The translations under genes were made by a program, and so were the position numbers. From Ecdyonurus torrentis (Eukaryota > Arthropoda > Insecta > Ephemeroptera > Heptageniidae), in assembly GCA_949318235.1 (NCBI GenBank), contig OX439131.1, positions 42,136,193 to 42,200,192 of the forward strand: 64,000 nucleotides of DNA, read 5' to 3'. The number at the start of each line of letters is the position of its first letter. Position 1 is the first letter of the stretch. Under the pieces are notes generated by a model. It did no database searches. It was not told where the DNA came from and was given only the letters and a program-made list of their open reading frames with translations. Positions 36,131 to 52,740 of the stretch are shown here, one piece after another.

Positions 36131-36969
36131 CTACTTATATACCAAAACAGATTTTACTAAATTTTGTATACAAATTTTAAAATGTTTACTTACCTTTCTT
36201 AGGAGTAATGTTAAAATAGTTATATCATGTGCATCATGCAATGTATTGTTATTGTTTTTTATTTATTTATTTCAAAGTTTAATGTTAGTTTTGAACTCAT
36301 GGATTAAAAAACATAATAATTATTGGAGGTTTTTGGTTTACAAAATCCTTTAAAAAATTATATGGATTAAAAACACGTAAAAGTATGTCTAGCATTTCTC
36401 ATTTAAATTTCTCTGAAATCGGTGGAGCAGTTTTCTCAAAAATTGCAAAAAAAACAACATGTATTTCCGCATAAGCGTAATGCTAAATTAAGGGTCCCTT
36501 AGCTATCCCCGCGTCTTCCCGCACGCTAAACCGCTAGCGTAAAAAATGCTAGCGTAAAATACCAATATTATTATCATTGGCATAATGCACTTAAAGTATA
36601 ATCTAGTATGCGTATTTAAATTTTTCCTGGCTTCGATACAGCAATTTTCTTAAAATTAATATAATATAAACGTTATAAGAAGATGATGATGTCATGCTTA
36701 ATAATAGGAAATTAGTGAGAGCTGGCTTTTTTTTAATGCTCCAATGTAATTGTCTAGCAGGCTACGCCATTAAGCTCCATTGCAATAAGAAAATTCTAGG
36801 TGGAACTTTTGTACTAAATAGCTAGAATTTCTTTATTATTTATTAAAGGCAATAAGGTTTAAAGCTGTTACCACGCCCTGAAGTTGCAATTTAATGAAAC
36901 AATGAACTGTTTCATTTATTTTATGTTGAATTTTAACATACTGCACAACTGAATAGCTTATACTATATG

Positions 36970-37100
36970 TACAGCTCTGGCCAAAAGTTCCCGAACGATT
37001 TGCATAGGCAACCCGCAACCACCCTATCTTATCTTTATGAGAAAACGCAGCAGCAGCCGCTGCCCCGTTCCACTTTTGGTAACTTTTGTCCAGAGCTGTA
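36970..37100. mobile_element. miniature Tc1/mariner-like element, copy 1
   Basis: The ends CAGCTCTGGCCAAAAGTT (from 36972) and AACTTTTGTCCAGAGCTG (to 37098) are inverted repeats, flanked by TA at 36970-36971 and 37099-37100. The terminus resembles known Tc1-type ends (CAGTGCTGGCCAAAAGT). The 127-bp body has no coding capacity. Confidence 0.82.
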
Positions 37101-37177
37101 CTCTAGACAAAAATTTCCGAATGATTTGTATATGCAACCCGCGATCACACTATACTATCTTTATGTCCAGAGGTGTA
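37099..37177. mobile_element. second, shorter Tc1-like element sharing the same TA
   Basis: Directly abuts copy 1: CTCTAGACAAAAATTTCCG (37101) to TATGTCCAGAGGTG (37175), then TA. It also repeats the inner sequence of copy 1 (GATTTG.ATA.GCAACCCGC), so the two are related and head to tail. Confidence 0.65.
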
Positions 37178-37196
37178 CATAGGAATGTCCTAAAGA

Positions 37197-37314
37197 AGGT
37201 CCACGGAAAAATATCCTTGGATAAAAGGACCTGTCTTTGCGCACAGGTATAGCGTGTTGGCGAGCTGCGTACAGGTAGGACCTATTATCCGAGGACCTTT
37301 AATCCACGAACCTT
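37197..37314. repeat. imperfect foldback repeat
   Basis: AGGTCCACGG..ATCCTTGGATAA..GGACCTGT on the left mirrors ACAGGTAGGACCTATTATCCGAGG..AATCCACGAACCT on the right. A MITE-like hairpin next to the Tc1-like pair; no target duplication identified. Confidence 0.6.
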
Positions 37315-37319
37315 CATTC

Positions 37320-38687
37320 TGCAGAACCCTACATAGTTCAAAAATTTTTGCAGTCATTTTTATTTGAAAATTTTACAATTTTTTTTTTAGTATTAATTAT
37401 ATATTGTGCTTTGAAAACAATACAAATTTTAAAGCTATATAATTTCAAATTTTGGTTAAAATATACGTTTATAGTGACGTGATATTTTAAATAATTATAT
37501 AATAACCGTATTTGGATTAAACATATTATTCAACTTACCTTCTAATTTATTCTTTTTATAACACTTCACAGAATAATATTACAATTAAAATCCATACATA
37601 ATGTAATAAATTTTTTTTATCATAATACAAATTCTAGCAACTTCTGTGCACTATAAGATAATATATTGAACCATAAAATACGTAACATTATCATTTTAAA
37701 CGTACTTCCCATAAATATAGTGCTTAAATCTGCAGTTATAAAAAAAAATATATATAATATACATTTTTTTTTATGATATAGGCGTCACTTTTTATGCAGT
37801 TTTTTATGGCAGAGGACGCTCAATATTAGATTGATTTAGTTGAGTATGCTTAAAATATTTATATTATACTTTAAAAATATGGCTAGATATAATATTATAT
37901 ATAATAACATTATATACTACAAAGATATAAAATAAAATTCTTCAACTTGTATAATTCATTTGTGAATAAATTGTTTTATGATTATATGGAGTAATTTTTA
38001 ATGCTGTTCAAGCACTTGATTGAGTAAAATTGCCCATTAACTGTAAAACCAAGCTGTTTTTTTTAACGTTAATCAACTGTCTTAATTTGAAACAGAACTG
38101 TATGAAGGTAGCTTATATATAATAAAAGTGTGTAAGATTTAACTAAACACAAATATTTTGAAATATTTTGAAATTTTGCTATAGTATGAACCTTTTAATT
38201 TTATATAAGCAAAGATAGAGTAAATAAGTAATATGTTAGTTTAATTTTAGCAACATTTGTGCTATGTAACAAAATAATTATTTACTACAGCATAAACTAG
38301 ATTTTTAATTTTTTCCATGTAAAAAGTGATTTTGATATTGGATACCGAATTTTTTTTACTTTATTTGCTGTATTTTCTACATATTCAAATTGCTCTTATT
38401 TTAAGTTTTGCTTTATACAATTTCTTAAAAGAAATGGGTATGATATAACAAAAAAGTTCTTTGTTGTTATTATTTCGTTATATGGTTATTTTGTATTTTT
38501 ATTCCTGCATTTGTTATAAGCTCGTTCTGTAGACTACACACAAATATTGAGCCATCTTTGAAGATTTTCCTTTGTTAAAAACATCTAATCATGACGTCTT
38601 TACCTGTTTACTACGTTTATATGTATGGTGGATCATTGTTATTTCTTCGTTTAGAACTTTGGACCTAATAAAATTAGCAAAACTTCG

Positions 38688-38718
<31 letters not shown>

Positions 38719-39336
38719 TATGCTCAACATGTGACTCAACCAATGAATGTTTCTTATTTTGTTGGTCAGCTAATTACTGTAAATGAGATTCACTATACTT
38801 TACAGAACATAATATAATATTTCTGTTACAAATGTCTTCTTCTTACATTTAAAGGGGGGGGGGGAGCTATATTTTTAGAGCTTCGTAGTTGAAAACTGGT
38901 TGTAAATTAACATTTTAGTAGATAATAACATTTAAAAGTACTAAATACATCAAGTTTTATTCGATGTAAAATAATGTTGATGTTTATAATAAATGTTTAT
39001 TAAAAAAAAATGTATAAATAATAATAAAAATGGTTCAATGGACTTCCTTTATGTATAAAACAGTGTGAAAATTATATGCCATTCAAAAAGTCACTGCAGA
39101 AATATTTGCTTCAGAAAATGTTTTTTAGCGTGTCAGACTATAATATGACATTAAATAATGCAAAATACAAACTATAAGTCATGAATAAGGTTTTGTTTCT
39201 TTACAAATCTACAATAGTATTGATAATTTTGTTCTTAAATGTCTGTTTTATGTTTTTTTGTGTATTGGACTCGTTCTACTCTGTATTGACATGGAACATA
39301 ATAATATTTTATCTTATACTAATGTATACTGTATTA
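37320..39336. other. AT-rich non-coding DNA
   Basis: Poly-A at 38689-38714 and a G10 run at about 38854-38863. No gene seen. Confidence 0.55.
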
Positions 39337-39568
39337 TTAAAGGCATAGAAAACATATGCACATTTACATTAAAACACTTGATAAAACTTACATAAATAAC
39401 TTTAGTTGGTCTCAAAACCCAACTGTAGCGCTGTAGCAGTGATCAGAAAAATTCGATTTATGCAACCCGCACAACATTTTCAAACTAGTTTTTGCCTGTT
39501 TCTTCATTAGTTTTGTAGATCCCATTTTGTATTTAGAACATGTTGTTTCATGTTTTCTATGCCTTTAA
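39337..39568. mobile_element. MITE family B, copy 2 (internally deleted)
   Basis: A 224-bp body (39341-39564) with TTAA on both sides. The ends AGGCATAGAAAACAT are clean inverted repeats. The middle lacks the TGACGTCA to CGTGGGG part present in other copies. Confidence 0.88.
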
Positions 39569-40530
39569 TAAAAAATGTGCAAAGTAAAAATAATCATAAA
39601 TAAAATATCAAATTGTGTTTAAAAACATTACTCACTGTACTTGCTTACTCTATCTTGCTTTTTATTGAAAAAAAATATATTGCGTGTTATTAAAAAATAT
39701 AAAATTAAAATAGAAATTAAAATATAAAAACAACAAAAAATTTAAAAAACCTTATTAGCATTGAAAATTATAAACGATTGAATAAAATTGTTGAAATTTT
39801 ATTTTGAGTGAATAAAATAACTGACTATTGTAAAACATTAGGGTTTATTTGCTTAACTGAGAGGTTTGTGTGTCTGATTTCAGTCAAGTCTCCAAATTTT
39901 TAGTATTATTAAAGTATTAAATAAATAATTATAGTTAAAATGCCAGTTGAGGTAAAATGACATGAAATAATCCAATACAAAATATTTGACTGTTATATCT
40001 GACTATATAAAAAAAAACATATCCAGTGGCATGTAAAACTTGCTTAATTAAAAAATTCTGAAGTGGATTGCAAATATAAAAGTTGTAATTTATATTGTAA
40101 TGAAAAAAAAAAAAAAAAAAAAAAAGATTTCAAAGCCTTTGGCTTTATTTCAATGTTTCATCATGATGAAATTTTATTTTTATGTTTATAGCAGCAAAAA
40201 TAAAAAAAAATGTTGTTTTCTTAGTAATATTCAATACTGGGCTTTGAAAAAAAACTTAATGATATAAGCTGTTCAAATATGAGTATTACAATTAAAAATA
40301 GCTACAATTTGACCAAAATTAAATATTACATAATATATTAGAGAATTTTTTTTCTAAATGTCTTGAGGGTGATAAATATTTTAGAAAATAACGCCAAAAT
40401 ACATTGATTTGAAATTGATTGAAATATTCATATAAATTAAAATTATTTATTCATACACTTTATTCTGTTAGGCTTTTGCGTTTAGAAGTTGTTCAGTTAT
40501 CCATGATGAAACATTAAATTTAAATAGCAG
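39569..40530. other. AT-rich non-coding DNA
   Basis: Poly-A at 40103-40125; no supportable gene. Confidence 0.55.
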
Positions 40531-40531
40531 T

Positions 40532-40746
<215 letters not shown>

Positions 40747-41169
40747 CTCTGTAATTCTATAACTGTATATTGTATGACTATAGAAAAAAATCTATCAAAT
40801 CTATGATCTTTTCAATCAGGCATTTTTAAAAATTATTTTATGGATCTAATCTTAATAAACTTAAATAATTTATTCGAAGCAAAACTAAAAATGTCATTTT
40901 TTTTAATGGATTTTCTTACAAAATTCTTATTATTAGTATTATTACCTACATTAAAAAAGCTTTGAAGAGAATCGAATTTTTAAATCTTACCACATCTTAT
41001 GTTTAAGTTCAATTTTTGTAAAGTACCTTGATAATACCAATTACTCTCACTCCATGATTATTTTTTTTTTTATTTTTTTTTTCAATGTTGAACGGTCACA
41101 ATTTCCGTTTAACTGCATGTTATTTGAGTGAAATTTTCAACGGATTTGGTGAGATATTTGGTATTTTTA

Positions 41170-41364
41170 ATCGGGCACTGACGTCACGGCTCGCCTGGTC
41201 CATGCGCGCGTTAAACAAGCGAGCTGTGACGTCAGTGCCACCTCGCGTCATTTTGTGAATGGAAAATAAATTAGGAATCAATGACTTCGCCTAAATCAAC
41301 GTTAATTTTCAGTTTTTTTTGGATATTACACAACTTTTTTGTTCAAGGTGTTCTACGCCTTTAA
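41170..41364. mobile_element. MITE family A, copy 3 (right part only)
   Basis: The central palindrome (GCACTGACGTCACGGCTCGC / GCGAGCTGTGACGTCAGTGC) and the complete right arm to CTACGCCT-TTAA (41361-41364) are kept. The left outer arm is missing and unrelated AT-rich DNA lies in its place. Confidence 0.85.
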
Positions 41365-41826
41365 CTTTATGCATCCCCCTCCCCCAATCACCAACAATGT
41401 ATCAAATATAAATTAAGCTAACTAGTAACTACAAAAGCAATTATATAATTAATAATCAGTTTGTTGTAATTAAAAAGAAAATTAACTTTATAGTTAAAAT
41501 ATTGTTTTATTTCCTTCAAGTTTTATTTTGAAACAATATTATTATCATATTTAATTAAAACTCGAAACTCATACATTTCAGATTCTTAAAAAGAGCAGGC
41601 TTCAATTTGTTCTTGACCAAACTGCAAAATTTTCTCAACTCTCAGAAACTAATGAAATTTATAACTCACTTATTTTTTTTTCTTCTCTTTTGATATTTGT
41701 GTGGTTTCTTGTAATTTCAAGTGATGTAAAATGTATAAGTTTGGCACCGAATGAAGAATCAAGGTTTGCTCTGCATTTCAATGAGGCAAGAAACAAAGTT
41801 TTAGTTCTAAAGAGAGTAAAAGAGAT

Positions 41827-42021
<195 letters not shown>

Positions 42022-42848
42022 AGAGAAAGAAAGCAATTATTTTTTTAACAAAAATCATCAGCAAAAGCCTTATTTTACACTCTCTGTTGAAAACGTATTA
42101 TATGATGAAGAAATTAAAATGTGCTGAGATGATAAATTAGAAAAAAAAAATAAAAAAATAAAAAACAGATCACTTGCAAAAGCTTAATCGTATGATATAT
42201 TTTCTACAATAATTTATAACTTTTTATAAAACTAACTTCAATATAAAATGATGAAGAGTTTCTCAATAAACTTTATTTCTTGATCGATTTTTGTAAAGCT
42301 TATTGCTATAATATAGTAGTTTGTACGTGATACGTATAATTAACAAAACTCAAGCAATATTTACAGATATAAATCCGTAATTTATCAAACTTTGGAATGA
42401 AAATGTTATTAGAATTTTGTAATGAAAATATGATAAAAATAGTATTTCTTGAAAACTTGATCGTTTAATGAATGTATTTAAGTTTGTAATAAATCATCCT
42501 TGTATACGGCAATTACGGAAAGTTACTTTACAGTAGAAAAAAAAAATAATCATTTTTTGCTTTCATGTAAATTATTTGAAATTTAACATCTAATGGAATG
42601 GTAAATGAGAAAAGCAATTATAGTAATATAATTGCACTCATATTTTACATTGATCGTGTATTAATCTTGTATAAATATTTTTGATACTCAGAAAATAGAT
42701 ATTTAATTTAAAAGCTCAAATTTGTACGCATCAACAATATACTTTGATGCATTTAGTTTCACTAAACATTCATACTAGTGATGAAAAAATTACAAGGAAT
42801 ACCAGGGATGTAAGGATACTACTTTAAAATTATAAAAACTATTATTTA

Positions 42849-43192
42849 TTAAAGGAATAAACCAGAAGAAAACATTAGCATTTATATCACAAAACATTTG
42901 ATGGGACTTACATAAATAACTTTAGTTTGTCTCAAAACCCAACTGTAGCTTCGTAGCAGTGATCAGAAATTTTCGATTTATGCAACCCGCACTACATTTT
43001 TTTTTACTACTTTTTGCATGTTTCTGCCGTCAAAAACATAAATAGTCACGCAAATTGCATACTTTACAGTATTTTCACGCTCTTTCGTGGGGCTACATTA
43101 ATATTCTGGTAAAAATTGTCATCAGTTTTGAAGATCCCAGTTCGTGTTTATTCATTAAAAAGCAAATGTTTTTTATGTAGTCTATGGCTTAA
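42849..43192. mobile_element. MITE family B, copy 3 (TTAA-flanked)
   Basis: A 336-bp body (42853-43188). The left end AGGAATAAACCAGAAG and right end AGTCTATGGC keep the family landmarks. TGACGTCA has changed to TGCCGTCA. Confidence 0.9.
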
Positions 43193-45359
<2,167 letters not shown>

Positions 45360-45662
45360 TTATATATATAAAATAATAGCGAGAGAAGAGGTTTTATTTT
45401 CAATTTAAACAAACCCAAAATGTTGAGTACATAGTTTTGTGTACAAAATACTGAAAATTGACTACAAAAATAATTTAACAATCTTTTTATTGCTAATGAA
45501 CTTAAAACTTTATTTAATGTTTAATTATACGCATGATATATTTTTGAAATAGTAAAATTTTGAAAATAATGGTGAAAAAACATGTCAGGAAATGATTAAA
45601 AAGACTTTCTTTGTGATAGTAACTGATTTGTTTTTATTTATTTTGTATTGCTAGAGATTAAA

Positions 45663-45666
<4 letters not shown>

Positions 45667-45739
<73 letters not shown>
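45667..45739. repeat. (AG)n microsatellite
   Basis: About 72 bp perfect AG. Confidence 0.96.
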
Positions 45740-45741
<2 letters not shown>

Positions 45742-45970
45742 CACAGTGTGTGATAGGCAGAAACTGTGTCTAAATAGATCCTAGTAATTTATCGTGGTGA
45801 TGTAACTTCAAGTCCACTAGGCTCTACTTGACAAATTAGTTTGATTTGTGTATGCCAAGGAAGCAAGCCTAGTAATTCTCAGCCCTACCATACACTACAC
45901 ACAGACTTTAAGACCACGACAGTCTTAACTTCTCTTCTAACATTGACTCAGCAATGACACTGATAAATAC
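45740..45970. other. richer-complexity island
   Basis: About 230 bp of balanced sequence (TAGCACAGTGTGTGATAGGC, CTCAGCCCTACCATACACTA). Short frames exist on both strands, for example a minus 24-codon ATG frame starting MVGLRITRLAS. No donor/acceptor pair stands out. Possible UTR or regulatory DNA. Confidence 0.25.
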
Positions 45971-46510
45971 CACTTTGTAACCACTAACATCTTTTACCAA
46001 ACTTTAACTTATATATTATTGTTAAAAATATCAATTAAATTCTAATTTTATTTTGCTTAATAATTGTAAATTGCTTGGAACGTCTGTTAAAAATATACGT
46101 TTGATATATCAATATATAAATATTTGGAAATACATTGTTACTCTAAATTGTTTTTACCAATGTATTTTTATTACATTGAATTTTTTTTTAAATTAATAAT
46201 TTTTTTTTGTAAATAATAATAACAACGAAAGTAGTAGAGAATAAGCATGCATCTCATATAAATAATTTTTCCCTTGTTAATAATAACGATCTACTATTAT
46301 AAAATTTAGATATCAGAGTTGATTGACGCTATTTGCATTATTTTGTATTGTTAGATAATAGAACAATAACTTGGGCAGGTAACCAGCAATTCGATCTCTA
46401 TACCTTGCATACAGCAAAACATAAAGTTCATTTTATAACTATTAACTATACTATAATAAACCTTATAAGTATTCTAAAACCAGAATAATTATACTGAAAT
46501 GAGGCAGCCA

Positions 46511-46651
<141 letters not shown>

Positions 46652-46689
46652 CAATGTGAAATGTAAATTAATGACATTCATATTCATTT

Positions 46690-47845
<1,156 letters not shown>

Positions 47846-47987
47846 ATAAAAGAATTATATTGAATTGATTTAGTTTAACTTTAAGTTCAGTAATATGTTG
47901 ACTATTGGAAAAGTGAGTTCATGACATGTGATGGCTAAATTTGTATTGAAAGAAGAAGACGACGTTAGAAAGAAGGTTACAATTTGG

Positions 47988-47990
<3 letters not shown>

Positions 47991-48069
<79 letters not shown>
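47991..48069. repeat. (AG)n microsatellite
   Basis: About 79 bp perfect AG at the edge of a richer island. Confidence 0.96.
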
Positions 48070-48070
<1 letters not shown>

Positions 48071-48300
48071 AATGAAGACGTTATCAAAGTGACAAGGTGA
48101 CAGCTGCAAGTGAAGTGACCCGAGGCAGTTAAAGCGACAGAGGTGCGCAGGAAATTAGCTGCCACTCGAGTTGTCTCTCTAAGATTTTTGTTATATATGT
48201 ACACAGCACCGTGTGGTAACGTGATGATAGCTTGGCGTGACTTCTGCACAAACTGATAGCACCGCAAATTTATACTGTCACCAACATCCATTCACGTGAT
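48070..48300. other. GC-richer island, strand uncertain
   Basis: A 104-codon minus frame starting at 48291 (MDVGDSINLRCYQFVQKSRQ...) crosses the island and then runs into the AG tract as SLSLSL. GDSINLRC and SGHFTCSC look superficially like immunoglobulin strands B and F. Several frames are open here and no consensus donor is present, so I do not call a gene. Promoter or UTR remains possible. Confidence 0.25.
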
Positions 48301-48309
48301 GTTCTTCTA

Positions 48310-49558
48310 CAAATATCTAACAAGAATATTGAATTGAAAGAAAAGAATCTATTTAATTGTTTGTAAGAAAGGAAAAAAAATTTTGAAGTGATAGTTGAGA
48401 GAGCTTATTCCAACTTGAAAAAAAATTGTAACACTGTCACCTTTTTATTTGTAATTACTTGACATGGATTCTAAAATACTTCATAGCATTATATAATTTT
48501 GTTTTCATTTTTTTTCTCTTTATTATTGCATTTAAAATAGTTATTTACTCAGGTATTACTATTCGATGCAAAAGAGTTTCAAATATTTACAATAAAAGAT
48601 AAAATAAATCACAATTTTTCATACCACAAAACTTTTTCTTTTGTTTTGTTTTATAAATCACAAGGTACATAATACAACCAAGGCATAGCCTTATCGGCCT
48701 GTTTCATTTATTTTTCAGTGTATTTTTTTAAATTTCTTCACATTATATTACATGTTATATGAAGCAAACAAACAATAACCTGATAAGAAAGTATTGTTGT
48801 TGTTTTTACACATAACTTTCAAATATTGTAAAAATTGATTACTGAAGATTAAAATAAATGACAAGTAACAATAATAGAATTGCACTTTTTTTTAACTGAA
48901 ATTATTGATTTAGGCATTTTTAAGGGTTGAAGTACAAAAATAGTAATAGTAATAATAATAACTATAAAAAAACTTGGTGTTGTTTCACTTTTTTATAATT
49001 CTAATAATCAAGTTTTTTTATTTTAAAATGTGATTGATAAGAAAGTCCAAAACATTACGTAGTAAATTTTACAAACCATTTTGTTTTTATTTGCAAAGCA
49101 GAAGTTGTTATATAGAAAAACAAAACTTTTCTTTTTGTTTCTTTTAATATTCTTGTTCTCATACTTAACACAAATGCTTTTATTTTTACAATATTTTCTC
49201 GTCTTTCTTTAATTGCCGTCTCAGTACGTTTATTTTCTAGACACGCTTGGTAGTTATACGAACTTGGAAATGATAACACAGAAAAAAATATAAGAAATAA
49301 TTATATTTTTTCCCGTTTACAAATTTTCTATCATAAACATCAAGTTTCTACGAATCAGCTTGTTGTCTTGCTTTCAATTTTTTTAATACTTTGATTGAAT
49401 TTGTATCTTTAAGATGAATTATCTTTTTAGTACGTTGGAAATGTTTCTTAATACAAAATTGTATTTAATTCTACTACTGATGTTCAAGCTTTTAAAAGCA
49501 AATTCAACAAAATATATTATTGTGTATACAGTATACACACACAAATATAATTTTACCA

Positions 49559-49589
<31 letters not shown>

Positions 49590-50260
49590 TTCTTTAGTTG
49601 CACTTTGGGGATATGAAGAACCCAAAAAAAAAATTTAATTTCATTTTTTAAATCAGTTTTGACTTGAAAAAAGTTTTTAGCTTATAATTGCAACCAAACC
49701 TCGAAAAACGAACCTTTTTACTAAATTAGACACTTGTTTTTTTCTACGTCATTTAGCAGTGCATTTTACAAAAAAAAAATTAAATTATAATATTTTCGTG
49801 GACTTGTAGTTTCCATTTTGTAGTTTCTTTCCTACGTTAACTTTATTCTTTATGTATAAAATTTATGCCATATATCCTATATTTTTCATTCTTATTCGTA
49901 AATTTTCTACTTTTACCTGCATAATCTATTAATAATATTTCAGATTTAATATTCTTTGCAAGATATAAGTTATTGCATACTCTAATGTGTTCTTTTATAT
50001 TATGATTATTATACGCAGAAATATATCATATTTTAGCATAAGTAGACGTAATAAAAATGTTCTTTAAGTAAGTGTATAAATTGCATGCTTTATCTAATGG
50101 AAAGTTTTATGTAATAAACGTGGCTTATATTTAAGGAATCGTTAAAACCTGGACCTACTTTATTTATATTGAATGTCTGTTTTGAAATACATTTCAAATT
50201 TGACGTAATATTAATATAAGATACTTTTTTTTTTAGATCAACTTTATAATATCATTGTTT
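48310..50260. other. AT-rich non-coding DNA
   Basis: Poly-T at 49564-49591. Small frames with low-complexity composition only. Confidence 0.55.
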
Positions 50261-50279
50261 AGAATCATGTGTTTAAATT

Positions 50280-50830
50280 AAAGCTGTAAATTTAATGAAA
50301 ACAGTTCGAACACCTACCCGTGCCAAAATTTCGGGTGATCGTTTTTTTTTTTTTTTTTTTTTTTTTGAAAACGACGGGTTTCGAGCTTTTGGCTCAAAAA
50401 CGAACCAGCTTGAGTTGAGCCCGTAAATAACTTGTAAAAAAGCATGAGCCTTCGAAGCATATAACCTCTTTGCTTCGAAGAGAATAATATAACCTAAAGA
50501 AACATTTTTGGCGAATGCAAAGGAAAAAGAATTTTGCAATTTTTTGCTAATATGATGTTTCCAATTCTCTAGTATGTAAAATCCATAGTTTTTATTAGTT
50601 TTTAAGAGTTCTTTTTATTTAATATACAATTTGTATCTTAAAAAATCAATATTTTTTTAATTAATAACGAGTTTTTCCACATAAGCTTGATCGAGAGAGC
50701 TTATTTTCAAATTTAGGTTTAAACATCGAGCTTAAAAAAGTATGGCTGATTGTTCAATTTTAAGCTTGATTTTAAGCTGCACCCGGGTTATCAAGTCAAA
50801 CTGGTTGAACAATTTCGAGTTTTTATACAG
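50280..50830. repeat. unclassified old repeat with GAGCTT-like words
   Basis: Recurring GAGCTT/AAGCTT/CGAGCTT and ACCCG words, and an inverted pair CTTCGAAGCATATAACCTC / GCTTCGAAGAGAATAATATAACC. A poly-T run (50343-50366) interrupts it. The 88-codon minus frame contains poly-lysine from that run. A decayed transposon is the likely source. Confidence 0.3.
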
Positions 50831-51390
50831 ATCTCGTTTAAATGTTTTAACTGCTAACATTTAAAAATGAGTTGTAAGTATTAGGGTTATTCATATACAA
50901 TTGTTTCCATGCAACTATTGCTTAAAAAATCTATAGAAATATTAGAATTTTTCATAACTTTAGTTAAGGTAATTGCTTTAAATTAAAAATCTAATTTAAA
51001 AATCTCCTAAAATGCTCATTCTCCAAAAAAAAAAAAAAAAAAAAAAGTATGCTTTTTATGAAGTTATATAATATAGACACATGTAGTCTTACTATAAAAA
51101 TGGAAATAAATTTCAGTAATTATTCTTTTTTCCTAGAATAGATTATTTCAAAATAGATTGAATTTGCTTATCCCACAAACCTCATTATTGTAATCATTTT
51201 ATATAAAATATTTAAAACCAAAACTTTTAATGTTAAGCTTGTAGTTTAAAGGTTCGTATTTCTAAAGTTCAAAAGTTGGCGTCTAAATTTTTTATGTCAT
51301 TTAAAAATCAATGGTAACAACTAAATATGATAAAAAACAAACAAACATGATAATTACTTAAAGTTTTTTCATATTTATAGTACACCTTAC

Positions 51391-51468
51391 TATGTATAGT
51401 ATGTACGAAAAAATCTGACCGCTTGCGTTGAAGTTTCACCATATAAACACCATTTGAAGAGTGGAATG
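51391..51468 (-). CDS. weak internal exon candidate
   Basis: Minus strand. CCAAAG| at 51468 ends a stretch of about 70 bases free of AG and containing a T-rich tract. Seventy-eight bases on lies ACATA|GTAAGG, a good donor. The phase 1-1 frame reads FHSSNGVYMVKLQRKRSDFF. AT-rich surroundings and short length keep this low. Confidence 0.2.
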
Positions 51469-52559
51469 CTTTGGTCAGATTTATTCGGGACCAGTGTACA
51501 TCAAAAAGTAAATGTAAAATATAAAATAATAAAACGTTCCTTACAATGGATTTATTGGAATATCTTATATTTGACAACATTGCATTTCATCAGCAGTGGA
51601 CGAGAGTGAAAGTGGGAGCCGTGGGGGGTGAGAGTGTTCCAATGAAAGTTATACAGTGTTGCAATACATTTCTCGTTTCGGAATATTTTTCATTTACTCG
51701 TGGTACATAGAACTGTATACCTAATTTTCAACTCTAATTTATACATATTTAGTTTTAAAATCATATAGTTATATGATATATTTATATATATATATATATA
51801 TATAAAATAATAATAATAATAAAAATAATAATAATAAAAAACTGTTACAAATTGTAGTCAAATTACCTGAGTACCTCTTTGTTAGACTTTAAAAACGAGC
51901 ACATCAAACATCAAAGCATTTTGTTATGAACAATAACACACACACATACACACAGCATAAAGGAACCTGATGAGATAAAACTACTTTCATGGCTAATTAT
52001 TATATGGTAAGCTGTATAAACGTAACACTAAAACTTAATATGTTTATCATCTACCTGTATACCTATACGTAATAATATAATCTGTAGTCCTAAGAGCCCT
52101 ACCAGGAAGTATATAATGATGCATGGCTACTCTCAACTCAATTTTATGTTTAAATTTTTAGTTAATATCTTGCATCAATGATTTTAATCCTAAACTAAGA
52201 TTTAATGATTTGTAGTATTCAATGGGCAAATACGAAGAAGAACCTTCTTTAAATGTTGACAATTATTTTAAAAAAAATTCTCTTCAATTGGGACTTTTTT
52301 CTGAGAAAAAATAATTTAACAACTTGGTATTGCATTGAAAGCAATGCTATTAATTAAGATAAACATCAAATATTAAGTTTTACTCGGATTTCATTTCTAA
52401 ACTAAATGTATCAATTTTAAAAAGCAGGTATGTAGTTCTATGTAATACGATGATTTGATTTGATCTACATTTATAAAGGTAAGTATATCTGAGTTTTTAA
52501 CTTTTGCTCACAGGTACTTTAAAAAACGCCAACTCCAAATAATTAGAAATTGTTGACAT

Positions 52560-52740
52560 TTTACTTCTATAAAAGTTCATGTGATTTTTTTTTAATAATC
52601 TGATGGTACTGGAATTTTTAAAATAGGTTGCTGTTTACCACTGACTTCCAAATAACGTCAAAAAAGTAGAGGTAACTTTTGAATTTTAAAAGATACAAGC
52701 TTCAAACTACAACTTTTAATTTTAATCTAAACTAAATGAA
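52560..52740. repeat. degenerate dispersed repeat G, copy 2
   Basis: CTGATGGTACTGGAATTTTTAAAATAGGTTGCTGTTTACC-like text (split here by mismatches) resembles the 7.77-kb and 63.25-kb segments. Heavily decayed. Confidence 0.3.

Noticed and set aside
35940..36353. 137-codon plus-strand ORF
   Set aside because: The first half is repeat-like CACTCACTC sequence and the second is AT-rich hydrophobic noise; no splice or poly-A support tied to it.
47977..48291. Immunoglobulin-like reading of a 104-codon frame
   Set aside because: Only two cysteine motifs resemble the fold, the tryptophan is missing, several frames are open, and half the frame is microsatellite.
50273..50539. 88-codon minus ORF
   Set aside because: Interrupted by a poly-lysine stretch from a poly-T run and overlaps an old repeat.
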